This document shows, piece by piece, positions 1-7,177 of a stretch of 38,296 bases of DNA. The stretch spans positions 1 to 38,296 of the forward strand of contig JABSRV010000013.1 in the NCBI GenBank assembly GCA_013214905.1. Reading direction: 5' to 3'. A model generated the notes under the pieces. That model was not told the DNA's origin. It did no database searches and worked only from the letters and a program-made list of their open reading frames with translations. Positions within the stretch are counted from its first letter, which is position 1; each line of letters starts with the position of its first letter. The position numbers were made by a program, and so were the translations under genes. The DNA is from Psychrobium sp. (GTDB lineage: Bacteria; Pseudomonadota; Gammaproteobacteria; Enterobacterales; Psychrobiaceae).

Positions 1-2
1 AA

Positions 3-716
3 GAGTCATTGGTATCTATTGAAAAAAATGTCGCGCTGCGCCTTGATATAAAGATGGGTGACCAGCTGAGCATCTTACTTGGCGCAGAAGAGATAGTGGC
101 TACGGTTACTAACATTCGCAACGTTCATTGGCAGTCGATGCGACCAAATTTCATCTTAATATTTAATAGAGCCGCGCTTGGCGATATGCCCTCAACGTAT
201 ATTTCTTCGTTTTATCTACCTATTGATAAAAAAGACATGTTACGTGAATTGCTAACTCAGTTCCCGACGTTGTCATTAATCAAGATTGACCGGTTAATCA
301 AAAAGCTACGAGAGATCATTGAGCAAGTCTCCTTAGCGTTGTCTTACATTATGTTTTTAGTCATTTGTGCCAGCGTCTTGGTATTGTTGGTGCAGATTCA
401 GGCCAGTTACCAGCAGCGCCATCACGATTTGGTTATTTTACGCACCCTAGGGGCAAGCAAAAAATTGCTAAAACGCGCTATCGCCATCGAGTTTCTAATT
501 TGCGGCGCCTTAGCCGGTTTTATTGCCGCCTTAACCACAGAGTTAGCCTTATGGCTTATTCAAACCCTGGTGATTGAAATGACGTGGCAACCACATCCAA
601 CACTGTGGGTATTAGCTACGGTGCTTGGCGCACTATTTGTCTCGTTTATTGGTACACGAGCGTGTAAAGACTTAACCGAATTGCCACCAAACGAGCTGAT
701 TAGGAACTTGTCGTAA
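3..716 (+). CDS. ABC transporter permease, YbbP/FtsX-like, 3' part only
   Basis: The frame is open from the window edge, so the N-terminal part is missing; the ORF-track start at 9 is an internal TTG. About 238 residues are visible. The first ~100 resemble the extracytoplasmic region of YbbP-type permeases (GD-L---GAE--ATVTN-R-V-W-SMRPNF, then a STYISSFY motif). An FtsX-type module follows, with three hydrophobic segments at about residues 105-130, 155-185 and 195-215 of the visible part, and a basic loop with LRTLGASKK, typical of MacB/FtsX permeases. In relatives, YbbP pairs with the ATPase YbbA, probably to extract lipophilic compounds from the inner membrane; the partner would lie to the left, outside this window. 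The exact substrate cannot be read from the sequence. Confidence 0.85.
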   Translation, partial: ESLVSIEKNVALRLDIKMGDQLSILLGAEEIVATVTNIRNVHWQSMRPNFILIFNRAALGDMPSTYISSFYLPIDKKDMLRELLTQFPTLSLIKIDRLIKKLREIIEQVSLALSYIMFLVICASVLVLLVQIQASYQQRHHDLVILRTLGASKKLLKRAIAIEFLICGALAGFIAALTTELALWLIQTLVIEMTWQPHPTLWVLATVLGALFVSFIGTRACKDLTELPPNELIRNLS

Positions 717-743
717 TTTGGTGAGGGGGTTCACTCAAAACAT

Positions 744-870
744 CGTCATCCCCGTGGTCTCACCGCAGCCGTCATCCCCGTGGTGTTTTTATCAGGGAGG
801 TGGGCGACTTGCAGGATGACGAGGGGTCTGAGTTGCAGGATGACGAGCGGTCTGACTTACAGGATGACGA
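744..870. repeat. GTCATCC direct and inverted repeat cluster (24-bp tandem unit)
   Basis: CGTCATCCCCGTGGT occurs twice (744-758 and 770-784). A 24-bp tandem unit in the opposite sense follows: GCAGGATGACGAGGGGTCTG.. at 811-834, a copy with two substitutions at 835-858, and a partial third copy at 859-870. GTCATCC and GGATGAC are reverse complements, so the cluster can fold into alternative hairpins just after the permease stop codon. It may protect or terminate the upstream transcript. Confidence 0.75.
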
Positions 871-890
871 CTATTTTTGTCGGTATCAAA

Positions 891-924
891 AATAACAAAT
901 TATGCAGCAGCCTAATTTGTTATT
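891..924. terminator. AT-rich perfect inverted repeat, possible terminator
   Basis: AATAACAAATTA (891-902) and TAATTTGTTATT (913-924) are perfect 12-base complements around a 10-base loop. The stem is nearly all A/T and is followed by TT and then AACAAC, so it is a weak terminator candidate for the permease transcript. It could instead be a remnant of a mobile repeat. Confidence 0.4.
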
Positions 925-1145
925 TTAACAACAACTCAAAAATTTAATTAAATTTGATTAAATACAAAGTATTAACTCTTACTTATCAATATAGATATCA
1001 ACTCATAATACCCAACCTTATGCATAGTTATCAGTCTTATCGCATAGCCATGCATAGCATATAAGGTTATGGGGAGTTGCTAACTTGTAATTAGCTGTAC
1101 ATCTCGTAGAATCAGTCAAAATTAGTCAAATCATTCGGAGCTAGC

Positions 1146-2249
1146 ATGACAAATTGGTCAGTCTTAGAAACAAAAATCAAACAATATTTATGCCCTCCAG
1201 GCAACGGTGTTTTCACTGTCAATACCGCCCAAGAACGTAAAGCGTCTTTGCATACCCACTTATACGGTAGCAGCGAAAACGTAGTTGAATCATGGCAAGC
1301 ACAAATCACTAAACTAGCGGATGATACAAGACCTGTAGTCTTGGGTGTATGCAGCGATACCGGCGGCGGCATTTTACGTGGCGCCAACTGGGGCCCTTTG
1401 TTTTTGCGTCAAACGCTATTAAATGGCAACTACGATGTCGACTATTTTGACGTGGGTGATATTCGCGTTAATCCGCATTTATTGCATGACAAATACCTCA
1501 ACGACGCTACCATCACTAATTGTCGTAAGGCATTTTACCAAGATCCACAATCGCCTTTGCCGGTCAGCCCGTTATCAATTACCGAAGACTTTTGTGACGA
1601 ATTTCATAAGACTTTTCCTGAAAAACGCTTATTCGCCATTGGCGGTGATCACTCGGTTAGCTATCCATTAGTACGTAGTTACTTACGTGCTAAAAAGGAT
1701 CAGGGCAAAAAAGTAGCCTTGATTCACTTTGACGCGCATACCGATTTATTGGTTGAACGTTTAGGCATTGATATTTGCTTTGGCTCTTGGGTTACCCACA
1801 TTTTAGATGATTTACCATCACGCGATATGGCCTTTCAATTCGGCATTCGTTCTAGTGGCCGTGATCGTGGACATTGGGAAGAGACCTTTGGTGTTAATCA
1901 ATTCTGGACTCATGAGATTAATGAACGCGGCGCGCAAAGTATTGCCGATGAAACTATTGGCAAGTTAAAAGCTAATGGTATTGAAGAGCTATATGTTAGT
2001 TTTGATATCGATGCATTAGATGCACACTTTGCTGCGGCTACTGGCACGCCAGAGCCCGACGGCTTAAACCCTGATCAAGCGCTATTAATTATTAGCGAGC
2101 TGCGTAAGCACTTTAAGATCACCGGCGCCGACATGGTTGAGATAGCCCCGTTCCTAAAAACTAATGACGATGACGGCAACGATCAACAAAAAACCCTAGC
2201 CGCTGGTAGCCAAATTAGTGAACTATTGATTAATGCATTAACAGATTAA
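1146..2249 (+). CDS. Arginase/agmatinase/formimidoylglutamase superfamily ureohydrolase
   Basis: A 367-residue protein with the binuclear manganese signature of ureohydrolases: GGDHS (His169), FDAHTD (Asp196, His198, Asp200) and SFDIDALD (Asp287, Asp289), followed by GTPEPDGL in the substrate loop. The family hydrolyses guanidino or formimino substrates such as arginine, agmatine or formimidoylglutamate. The catalytic core starts near residue 62; the first ~60 residues are an extension that most arginases lack, and the total is longer than the usual ~300-320. The substrate cannot be assigned: there are no hut, arg or spe neighbours. The ATG at 1146 is preceded by GGAG at 1137-1140. The gene stands alone, with a strong terminator about 90 bp downstream. 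Confidence 0.88.
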   Translation: MTNWSVLETKIKQYLCPPGNGVFTVNTAQERKASLHTHLYGSSENVVESWQAQITKLADDTRPVVLGVCSDTGGGILRGANWGPLFLRQTLLNGNYDVDYFDVGDIRVNPHLLHDKYLNDATITNCRKAFYQDPQSPLPVSPLSITEDFCDEFHKTFPEKRLFAIGGDHSVSYPLVRSYLRAKKDQGKKVALIHFDAHTDLLVERLGIDICFGSWVTHILDDLPSRDMAFQFGIRSSGRDRGHWEETFGVNQFWTHEINERGAQSIADETIGKLKANGIEELYVSFDIDALDAHFAAATGTPEPDGLNPDQALLIISELRKHFKITGADMVEIAPFLKTNDDDGNDQQKTLAAGSQISELLINALTD

Positions 2250-2338
2250 TTTGTCATTTCACGACAAACATTAAATAGTAGTTCGCGCTTAATTCTAATC
2301 TGTTCACCGCTAATAATGTTTTTTAAGTAAAGATGGTC

Positions 2339-2371
2339 AAAGTCCGATGATTGCAATCATCGGACTTTTTT
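2339..2371 (+). terminator. Rho-independent terminator after ureohydrolase gene
   Basis: AAAGTCCGATGATT and AATCATCGGACTTT form a perfect 14-bp stem around a GC dinucleotide, followed by a T run and TATA. It is strong and symmetric enough to work in both directions. Confidence 0.9.
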
Positions 2372-2584
2372 ATACCTCCGAGTAACCACTTTTACGGCAT
2401 TGCGCTTACGTGATACGTCTAGCGAAACATCGTCATTATGGTCACATACTCGTCTTTTCGTCGCTTAGCTGCCTCGTTTTACTCTATCTTTGGGAGTGAT
2501 GGCGCCATGTGGGTATTTTATCTTACTGACAGTGATAAGGTTCAACATTGGCTAAATCTAGACTAAAAGTCACGTTGAGAATAG

Positions 2585-2619
2585 CAAAAATGCGCATCAG
2601 CTATTAACTGACGCGCATT
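2585..2619 (-). terminator. Rho-independent terminator after pstS
   Basis: Read on the minus strand, AATGCGCGTCAG and CTGATGCGCATT pair (one G-T) around a 7-base loop, followed by a T run (the AAAAA at 2586-2590 on plus). It lies about 40 bp beyond the pstS stop codon. Confidence 0.85.
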
Positions 2620-2660
2620 CATTAGGCTTGAGTCGCACTAGTTACATCACAACTTCTCGT

Positions 2661-3629
2661 TTATAAACTGATGCCTAACTTTTTAAGTTCTTTGCCAGCA
2701 ACCTTAGCTGATAACGGAATATAACCATCTTTCTCGACAATCTTTTGCCCAACTTTTGATAACACCATTTTAACAAATTCACGCTCCATCGGTGCTAATG
2801 GCTTGTTTGGATGCTTATTAACATAAACGTAAAGATAACGTGCTAACGGGTAGGTGCCGTTTAACGCATTGGCTTTAGTCGCTGCAATAAATTTATTTCC
2901 ACGTTTGGCTAGCGGCACGGCTTTAACACTTGACGTTTTATAACCGATGCCTGAGTAACCTAGCGCATTAATCGACGACGCTACCGATTGCACAACAGAA
3001 GCAGAACCAGGTTGTTCGTTAACCTTGGTATTAAAGTCGCCCTTACATAAGGCTTTTTTCTTGAAATAACCATAGGTGCCCGATACCGAATTACGACCGT
3101 ATAATTGAATATCTCGACGCTTCCAATTGCCAGTTAAGCCTAACTGACCCCAACGATTAATTTCACTACCGCCACACTTGTGAGTAATTGAAAAAATGCT
3201 GTCAACTTGCGCAATGGTCAATCCCTTGATTGGATTGTCTTTATGAGCAAATACAGCCAGTGCATCGATGGCCACACGAACCGCTGTTGGTTTGTAACCG
3301 AAACGTTTTTCAAAGGCTTCAATTTCTCGCGACTTCATTTTACGACTCATCGGCCCAAACTGGGATGTACCTTCGGTGAGTGCTGGGGGCGCAGTAGATG
3401 AGCCAGCCGCTTGAATTTGAATGTTAACGTTAGGATAAAAGCCTTTAAATTCTTCTGCCCAAAATGTCATCATGTTAGCTAAGGTATCAGAGCCCACAGA
3501 AGACATGTTACCCGATACGCCGTGGCTTTTATGATACGCCGCGAGGTTTTTATCTGCTGCTAAACTGTTCGCTGACATTAATAAACCTAAGGTAATTGTT
3601 AGGCTGCTCGCTAGTGTACGTAATTTCAT
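2661..3629 (-). CDS. pstS: Periplasmic phosphate-binding protein PstS
   Basis: A 322-residue substrate-binding protein of the high-affinity phosphate ABC transporter. An N-terminal signal peptide ([20 protein letters not shown], cleavage likely after NSLA-A) sends it to the periplasm. Typical PstS phosphate-site features are present: [11 protein letters not shown] near residue 40, [12 protein letters not shown], a FGPMSRKMK segment and [12 protein letters not shown]. The ATG is preceded by GGAGTGAG at good spacing. The transporter genes pstC, pstA and pstB are not adjacent, so pstS is uncoupled here and sits directly downstream of phoB-phoR on the same strand. A tandem PhoB operator lies between phoR and pstS, so it is probably a separate Pho-regulated unit, ended by the hairpin at 2585-2619. 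Confidence 0.93.
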   Translation of the reverse strand: MKLRTLASSLTITLGLLMSANSLAADKNLAAYHKSHGVSGNMSSVGSDTLANMMTFWAEEFKGFYPNVNIQIQAAGSSTAPPALTEGTSQFGPMSRKMKSREIEAFEKRFGYKPTAVRVAIDALAVFAHKDNPIKGLTIAQVDSIFSITHKCGGSEINRWGQLGLTGNWKRRDIQLYGRNSVSGTYGYFKKKALCKGDFNTKVNEQPGSASVVQSVASSINALGYSGIGYKTSSVKAVPLAKRGNKFIAATKANALNGTYPLARYLYVYVNKHPNKPLAPMEREFVKMVLSKVGQKIVEKDGYIPLSAKVAGKELKKLGISL

Positions 3630-3655
3630 TTCTCACTCCAATGCTGATAACTTTT

Positions 3656-3695
3656 AACTTTATACCCATAATCAATGGTCACGGGTATAAAAGTT
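3656..3695 (-). repeat. Hairpin in the pstS leader (TATACCC-type inverted repeat)
   Basis: AACTTTATACCC (3656-3667) and GGGTATAAAAGTT (3683-3695) are complementary apart from one bulged T, leaving a 15-base loop. The structure ends 26 nt before the pstS ATG and would fold in the leader mRNA. The TATACCC/GGGTATA ends match those of the elements at 6958-7163 and 37129-37396, so it may be a shortened relative rather than a dedicated regulator. Confidence 0.55.
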
Positions 3696-3744
3696 TGTGT
3701 GTGGTTGTTTTGTTTGTTAACGAGGCTTAGTTTGCCCGCCCTAT

Positions 3745-3784
3745 GTGAAGGTTACGTGACTAAGTGATGAAGCTTTTATGACAA
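3745..3784 (-). promoter_or_regulatory. Tandem PhoB operator (four half-sites) upstream of pstS
   Basis: On the minus strand four heptamers begin exactly 11 bp apart: TTGTCAT, GCTTCAT, TAGTCAC and CCTTCAC. All keep the TCA(T/C) end of the PhoB half-site consensus CTGTCAT. The array starts one base beyond the phoR stop and ends 116 bp before the pstS ATG. A -10 hexamer is not clear; the segment ~10 bp downstream (CAAACT) is a poor match, so the promoter start is uncertain. Confidence 0.72.
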
Positions 3785-3785
3785 A

Positions 3786-5084
3786 CTAAGATGCACTAAT
3801 GCGTTCATTATTAATAACAAAACTAAAACAGCTGCCTTTACCTAACGTACTGTCAATATTGAGTGTTGATTGATGGTGTAATAAAACATGTTTAACAATG
3901 GATAGGCCTAAACCGCTGCCGCCACTGCTGCTTGAGCGAGATTGCTCTATGCGATAAAAGCGCTCGGTCAAACGATGTAAATGAACAGGTGCAATGCCAG
4001 GGCCATCGTCGGTCACGCTAAACATCGCGCCTTCTGTACAGTGTTGCCACACGACCTTGATATGACTACCGTCTGGGCAATAACGAATAGCGTTAGTGAC
4101 TAAGTTAGTGCAGGCGCTAAATATTTGCGCTTCATCGCCATACACATCAAGATTAGGCGTAATATTAAATTCGATGCTTAAGTCACGCGTGCCGATAAGC
4201 GCCAACGCATCCTCTCTTAGCATATTGATTTGCGCTGACATCAGCACCACTTTTTTAATCAGCGCATGATTTGACGATTCAATTTTTGATAAGGCGAGCA
4301 GTTGCTCAACCATGCCCTTCATGCGACTTGTTTGCTGCTTCATCGCATTGGTTGCCATCTGCCAACTAGCATCAACCTCGTCGTTATCGCTCATTAACTC
4401 AAGGTATCCTTGCAAAACAGTGAGCGGCGTTTTTAATTCGTGCGATACATTGGCCACAAATTCGCGGCGCATGTCTTCAAGTTGCTGCAATCGAGTAATG
4501 TCTCGTGATACCAACAAAAATTGGTTGCGACCATACTCTATAATACGGTGCTCTAATATGATCAGCTCATTGCGCGGGCTAGGAATTATTAAGACTTGTT
4601 CAAAGTCATGTTCACTTAAATACTGTGAAAATTGCGGATAACGAATAAGATTGTCTAAACGCTGTCCTTGATCTTCTGGCCATTTAAGCCCTAGTAATAA
4701 TCGCGCTTGGCTATTACACCACACAATATTATTGTATTGGTTGTATACCACCACGCCGTCAGGCAGAGCATCGGCTCCTTGGCGAAATTGACCTAATGAA
4801 TGTATTAACTGCTGACGGCGGCGGCGATTACTGCGCTGAATATTTTCAACACCATAATACAGGTGATCCCACATCGACTGACCACCCACATGGTGCTTTT
4901 GCGGCACTTGCCATATCCATTGCAGCAGCTTATAAAATTGATGAATGTTAACGATAAACAAAGCCACTGTGCCGATTAACAATAATAAGGATAGTTGCTC
5001 TAATAAAAGCCCAGCGATCACTAATAAGGCGTAAATGGCCGCCAGTTTCCATAAAATTGCTTTAAGTAAGCCTTTGTCTAACAT
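3786..5084 (-). CDS. phoR: Phosphate regulon sensor histidine kinase PhoR
   Basis: A 432-residue inner-membrane kinase that phosphorylates and dephosphorylates PhoB according to phosphate supply. It has two adjacent hydrophobic segments (about 9-28 and 31-48) with almost no periplasmic loop, as in E. coli PhoR, then a basic linker and a PAS domain (about 95-195, with LPDGVVVYN and NIVWCNSQA). The HisKA domain carries FVANVSHELKTPL, with His215 as phosphoacceptor. The ATPase domain has the N box NLVTNAIRYCP, DDGPGIAP, the F box ERFYRIEQSRS and GGSGLGLSIVKH. Length matches the family. It begins 3 bp after the phoB stop, so the two form one operon under the phoB Pho box. Confidence 0.95.
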   Translation of the reverse strand: MLDKGLLKAILWKLAAIYALLVIAGLLLEQLSLLLLIGTVALFIVNIHQFYKLLQWIWQVPQKHHVGGQSMWDHLYYGVENIQRSNRRRRQQLIHSLGQFRQGADALPDGVVVYNQYNNIVWCNSQARLLLGLKWPEDQGQRLDNLIRYPQFSQYLSEHDFEQVLIIPSPRNELIILEHRIIEYGRNQFLLVSRDITRLQQLEDMRREFVANVSHELKTPLTVLQGYLELMSDNDEVDASWQMATNAMKQQTSRMKGMVEQLLALSKIESSNHALIKKVVLMSAQINMLREDALALIGTRDLSIEFNITPNLDVYGDEAQIFSACTNLVTNAIRYCPDGSHIKVVWQHCTEGAMFSVTDDGPGIAPVHLHRLTERFYRIEQSRSSSSGGSGLGLSIVKHVLLHHQSTLNIDSTLGKGSCFSFVINNERISAS

Positions 5085-5087
5085 TGA

Positions 5088-5777
5088 TTAAACTCGTATT
5101 GAAAATCGATAACCAGAGCCACGAACGGTTTGCACGAATTTTTCATGACCAAGACCGGTAATCGCTTTGCGTAAACGCCTGATATGCACATCCACAGTGC
5201 GATCTTCAACGTAAACGTTGGTGCCCCATACTTGGTCCAGCAACTGTTCACGACTAAAAACACGCTCGGTGTGGGTCATAAAAAAGTGCAGTAATTTAAA
5301 TTCAGTGGGTCCCATATTGAGCTGCTCGCCACCTAAACTTACCCGGTGACTCACGGGATCTAACTTCAGGCCTTGGATCTCTATTTCGTCGGCCAAACAC
5401 GTTGGATTCGCGCGACGTAATACCGCCTTAATGCGCGCTATTAACTCTTTAGGTGAAAACGGTTTAGTGATGTAATCGTCAGCCCCCACTTCCAAGCCTC
5501 GAACCTTGTCTTCTTCTTCACCACGGGCGGTAAGCATGATAATAGGGATTTCTTTGCTGTAATCGTTACGCTTTATTTCTTTAGCCAAACCAATGCCATT
5601 ACCACCTGGAAACATCCAATCTAGTAAAATTAGATCGGGGTAAGGCTCCGTTAAACAGGCCACAGCACTTTGGTAATCTTGCGCCTGCACCACGTCAAAT
5701 CCCTGCTGATTTAACACAAAACATAACATCTCGCGAATCGCGGCTTCATCTTCAACTACTAATATCCGTGCACTCAT
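5088..5777 (-). CDS. phoB: Phosphate regulon response regulator PhoB
   Basis: A 229-residue OmpR/PhoB-type transcription factor. Its receiver domain (1-120) has the acidic pocket VVEDE, phosphoacceptor Asp53 in [10 protein letters not shown], the conserved Thr in MLTARG and Lys in ITKPFSP. The C-terminal winged helix (about 130-229) includes [21 protein letters not shown], the [14 protein letters not shown] recognition helix and VRGSGYRF. When phosphorylated by PhoR it binds Pho boxes. The ATG is preceded by AAGGA about 10 bp upstream. A three-half-site Pho box with a -10 element precedes the gene, so autoregulation is likely. Confidence 0.96.
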   Translation of the reverse strand: MSARILVVEDEAAIREMLCFVLNQQGFDVVQAQDYQSAVACLTEPYPDLILLDWMFPGGNGIGLAKEIKRNDYSKEIPIIMLTARGEEEDKVRGLEVGADDYITKPFSPKELIARIKAVLRRANPTCLADEIEIQGLKLDPVSHRVSLGGEQLNMGPTEFKLLHFFMTHTERVFSREQLLDQVWGTNVYVEDRTVDVHIRRLRKAITGLGHEKFVQTVRGSGYRFSIRV

Positions 5778-5810
5778 GTTAACCCATTCCTTAAATAAAC
5801 AATCGCAAGC

Positions 5811-5855
5811 ATTATCATCAGTAATTATGACAATAATATGACAATAATATGAAGC
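5811..5855 (-). promoter_or_regulatory. Pho box and -10 of the phoBR promoter
   Basis: On the minus strand three half-sites, GCTTCAT, TTGTCAT and TTGTCAT, are each separated by ATTA, an exact 11-bp period (5827-5855). Exactly 10 bp after the last half-site comes GATAAT (5811-5816), a five-of-six match to the sigma-70 -10. This is the architecture of known PhoB-activated promoters, where the Pho box replaces the -35. The start codon of phoB lies 33 bp beyond the -10. Confidence 0.88.
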
Positions 5856-5899
5856 AAGCGCAGTTTATCGCATATTTATTCAACGAACTAATTTTAAAC

Positions 5900-5928
5900 A
5901 AAAAAAAGCCGCTAATGAAGTAGCGGCT
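5900..5928 (-). terminator. Rho-independent terminator after the porin gene
   Basis: On minus, TAGCCGCTA-type arms (AGCCGCTA at 5907-5914, TAGCGGCT at 5921-5928) pair perfectly over 8 bp with a 6-base loop and are followed by seven Ts. It separates the porin transcript from the phoB promoter. Confidence 0.9.
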
Positions 5929-5951
5929 AATCATGTTTTTACTCAAATTTT

Positions 5952-6881
5952 TTAGAATTTATATTCCATGCCAATCGCTAAATGGCTAGCATCTGTGCCA
6001 TCGTCTAGGGAAGAATCACTGTAGAATGCATAAGTCTTTACGTTCTTCGCTAGCTTGTAATCAACGCCGATTGAAAAGCCGGTGCCTTGTGCTTTATCTT
6101 CACTGTCTTGATACTGTGCTTTAAGCGTCGTTTTACCCATAGAGTAGGCTACGTTAACTAAGAAACCATCGCCATCACTTGCGCCGTCAGCTGTTTCAGA
6201 GCTATTAAACATCGCGCCTAACTTAACGTCGCCTAACTTACCATACACAGTAAGACGTGTTGTATCACGACCAGCAACGTCGCTATCGAGTGCGAGGGCT
6301 GCGTAAAGATCTGAACGTTTAAGCTTTGCATCACCATACATTAAGGCCAAACTAGTGCCCGTTTTTCCGTCTGACTTTTTATTATCTTCGGCAATGACGG
6401 TAGCGCCAAATGAAAAGCCATTCATTGTTGGCGAAATATAAGTCAGCGTATCATCAAGACGATTTTCACCGTTGAACATATGCTTGATGTCACCGTTTAA
6501 GTCGTTGAACAAGTCAATTTTACCTTGCGACAATTTCAGCATAGTATCGTTACGACCCAATAATACCGTACCAAAGTTACCTTTAAGGCCAACCCATTGG
6601 CTGCGGGCTTTAAAGTTATCATTTTCGTCATCAGCAACATCTACTTGCCATTCTATTTTATAAATAGCACTAAGTTCGTCATTAATCTTAACTTTGCCTT
6701 TTACACCAATGCGTGAAGCATTTGATTTTACGTTTGTTTTTGAATCGCTATTCACATCGTCACTTTGGAACGATGCATTAACCTTACCGTAGACTTTGAC
6801 CTGTTCGCCGGCAAATGCGCCGCCACTTAATAATAAACCTGCAGTTAATGCGACGGCTGTTTTTTTAAAAAGAATAGTCAT
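5952..6881 (-). CDS. Outer-membrane porin (general porin family), Pho-regulated
   Basis: A 309-residue beta-barrel porin. It has a signal peptide (MTILFKKTAVALTAGLLLSG, cleavage near AFA-G). The mature start EQVKVYGKVNASFQ is the first strand of the general porin fold, KARSQWVGLKGNFGTVLLGRND is the conserved strand-loop before the constriction, and the C-terminus MEYKF ends in Phe as barrel assembly requires. It is shorter than the ~340-residue OmpC/PhoE type. The upstream Pho box implies induction at low phosphate, like PhoE or OprP, but that is a functional analogy; anion selectivity cannot be read from the sequence. AGGGA precedes the ATG. The gene is monocistronic, ended by the hairpin at 5900-5928. 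Confidence 0.9.
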   Translation of the reverse strand: MTILFKKTAVALTAGLLLSGGAFAGEQVKVYGKVNASFQSDDVNSDSKTNVKSNASRIGVKGKVKINDELSAIYKIEWQVDVADDENDNFKARSQWVGLKGNFGTVLLGRNDTMLKLSQGKIDLFNDLNGDIKHMFNGENRLDDTLTYISPTMNGFSFGATVIAEDNKKSDGKTGTSLALMYGDAKLKRSDLYAALALDSDVAGRDTTRLTVYGKLGDVKLGAMFNSSETADGASDGDGFLVNVAYSMGKTTLKAQYQDSEDKAQGTGFSIGVDYKLAKNVKTYAFYSDSSLDDGTDASHLAIGMEYKF

Positions 6882-6922
6882 TCTAGTTTCCCTGTAAATA
6901 GATTATGTGTTTGTTTCGAAAG

Positions 6923-6956
6923 AGCATACGTAGTCATTATGACAACAATATGACAG
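6923..6956 (-). promoter_or_regulatory. Pho box and -10 of the porin promoter
   Basis: On the minus strand CTGTCAT-ATTG-TTGTCAT (6939-6956) matches the PhoB consensus almost perfectly with the right 11-bp period. Ten bp downstream is TATGCT (6923-6928), a four-of-six -10 match at the same spacing as in the phoB promoter. The start codon lies 41 bp further on. Confidence 0.86.
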
Positions 6957-6957
6957 C

Positions 6958-7163
6958 TATACCCGTCATATTTTAAACCGCAGTTTGATTAATAAATACG
7001 TCGTGTATTTCTCCAAAGGCCGCCACAAGCGACGTTCATAATATTTCCAGAATATTTTGTGGCGGCGTTTCGAAACTTGACGGCTTTGCCTACACGAATG
7101 TAGGTACTCCGGTTTTGTCTGGCACTGAAAACCTGCACTGCAATTCCAATAAATTTGGGTATA
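6958..7163. repeat. TATACCC-bounded intergenic repeat element (206 bp)
   Basis: Starts with TATACCC and ends with GGGTATA. Inside are a 10-bp perfect stem GCCGCCACAA (7019-7028) / TTGTGGCGGC (7057-7066), enclosing a smaller AATATT/AATATT pair, and a 6-bp hairpin CCTACA-CGAA-TGTAGG (7089-7104). There is no ORF. It abuts the porin Pho box on one side and the sbcC stop on the other. It resembles a non-autonomous (MITE-like) element, although the ends beyond TATACCC are only weakly inverted. Confidence 0.6.
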
Positions 7164-7177
7164 TACTTCTGCTGTAG

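Larger units (their letters stand above)
717..1145. other. Intergenic region with repeats, no gene seen
   Basis: This 429-bp gap holds a GTCATCC-based repeat cluster (744-870), an AT-rich perfect inverted repeat (891-924), and then about 200 bp of AT-rich DNA leading to the ureohydrolase gene. Around 1018-1070 there are several ATGCATAG/GCATAG words in partial inverted arrangement (TTATGCATAG, then CATGCATAGCATATAAG), which could be regulatory. I saw no convincing ORF or RNA gene. Confidence 0.6.
2250..2660. other. Intergenic region between convergent transcripts
   Basis: Contains the ureohydrolase terminator (2339-2371) and the pstS terminator (2585-2619). The ~210 bp between them has no gene I can support. 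A short open frame ends at 2565 with a plausible-looking tail (MWVFYLTDSDKVQHWLNLD), but I found no ribosome binding site for it. Confidence 0.6.

Noticed and set aside
811-870. Tandem 24-bp units as a CRISPR array
   Set aside because: Units are directly adjacent with no spacers and only about two and a half copies.
2440-2565. Short plus-strand open frame ending ...MWVFYLTDSDKVQHWLNLD
   Set aside because: The sequence looks protein-like, but the in-frame ATG leaves only ~20 codons and lacks a ribosome binding site; it could be a gene remnant but cannot be supported.
7019-7104. Hairpins as a possible small RNA gene or CRISPR remnant
   Set aside because: Only single stems without regularly spaced repeats and no promoter/terminator pair; better explained as part of the TATACCC element.
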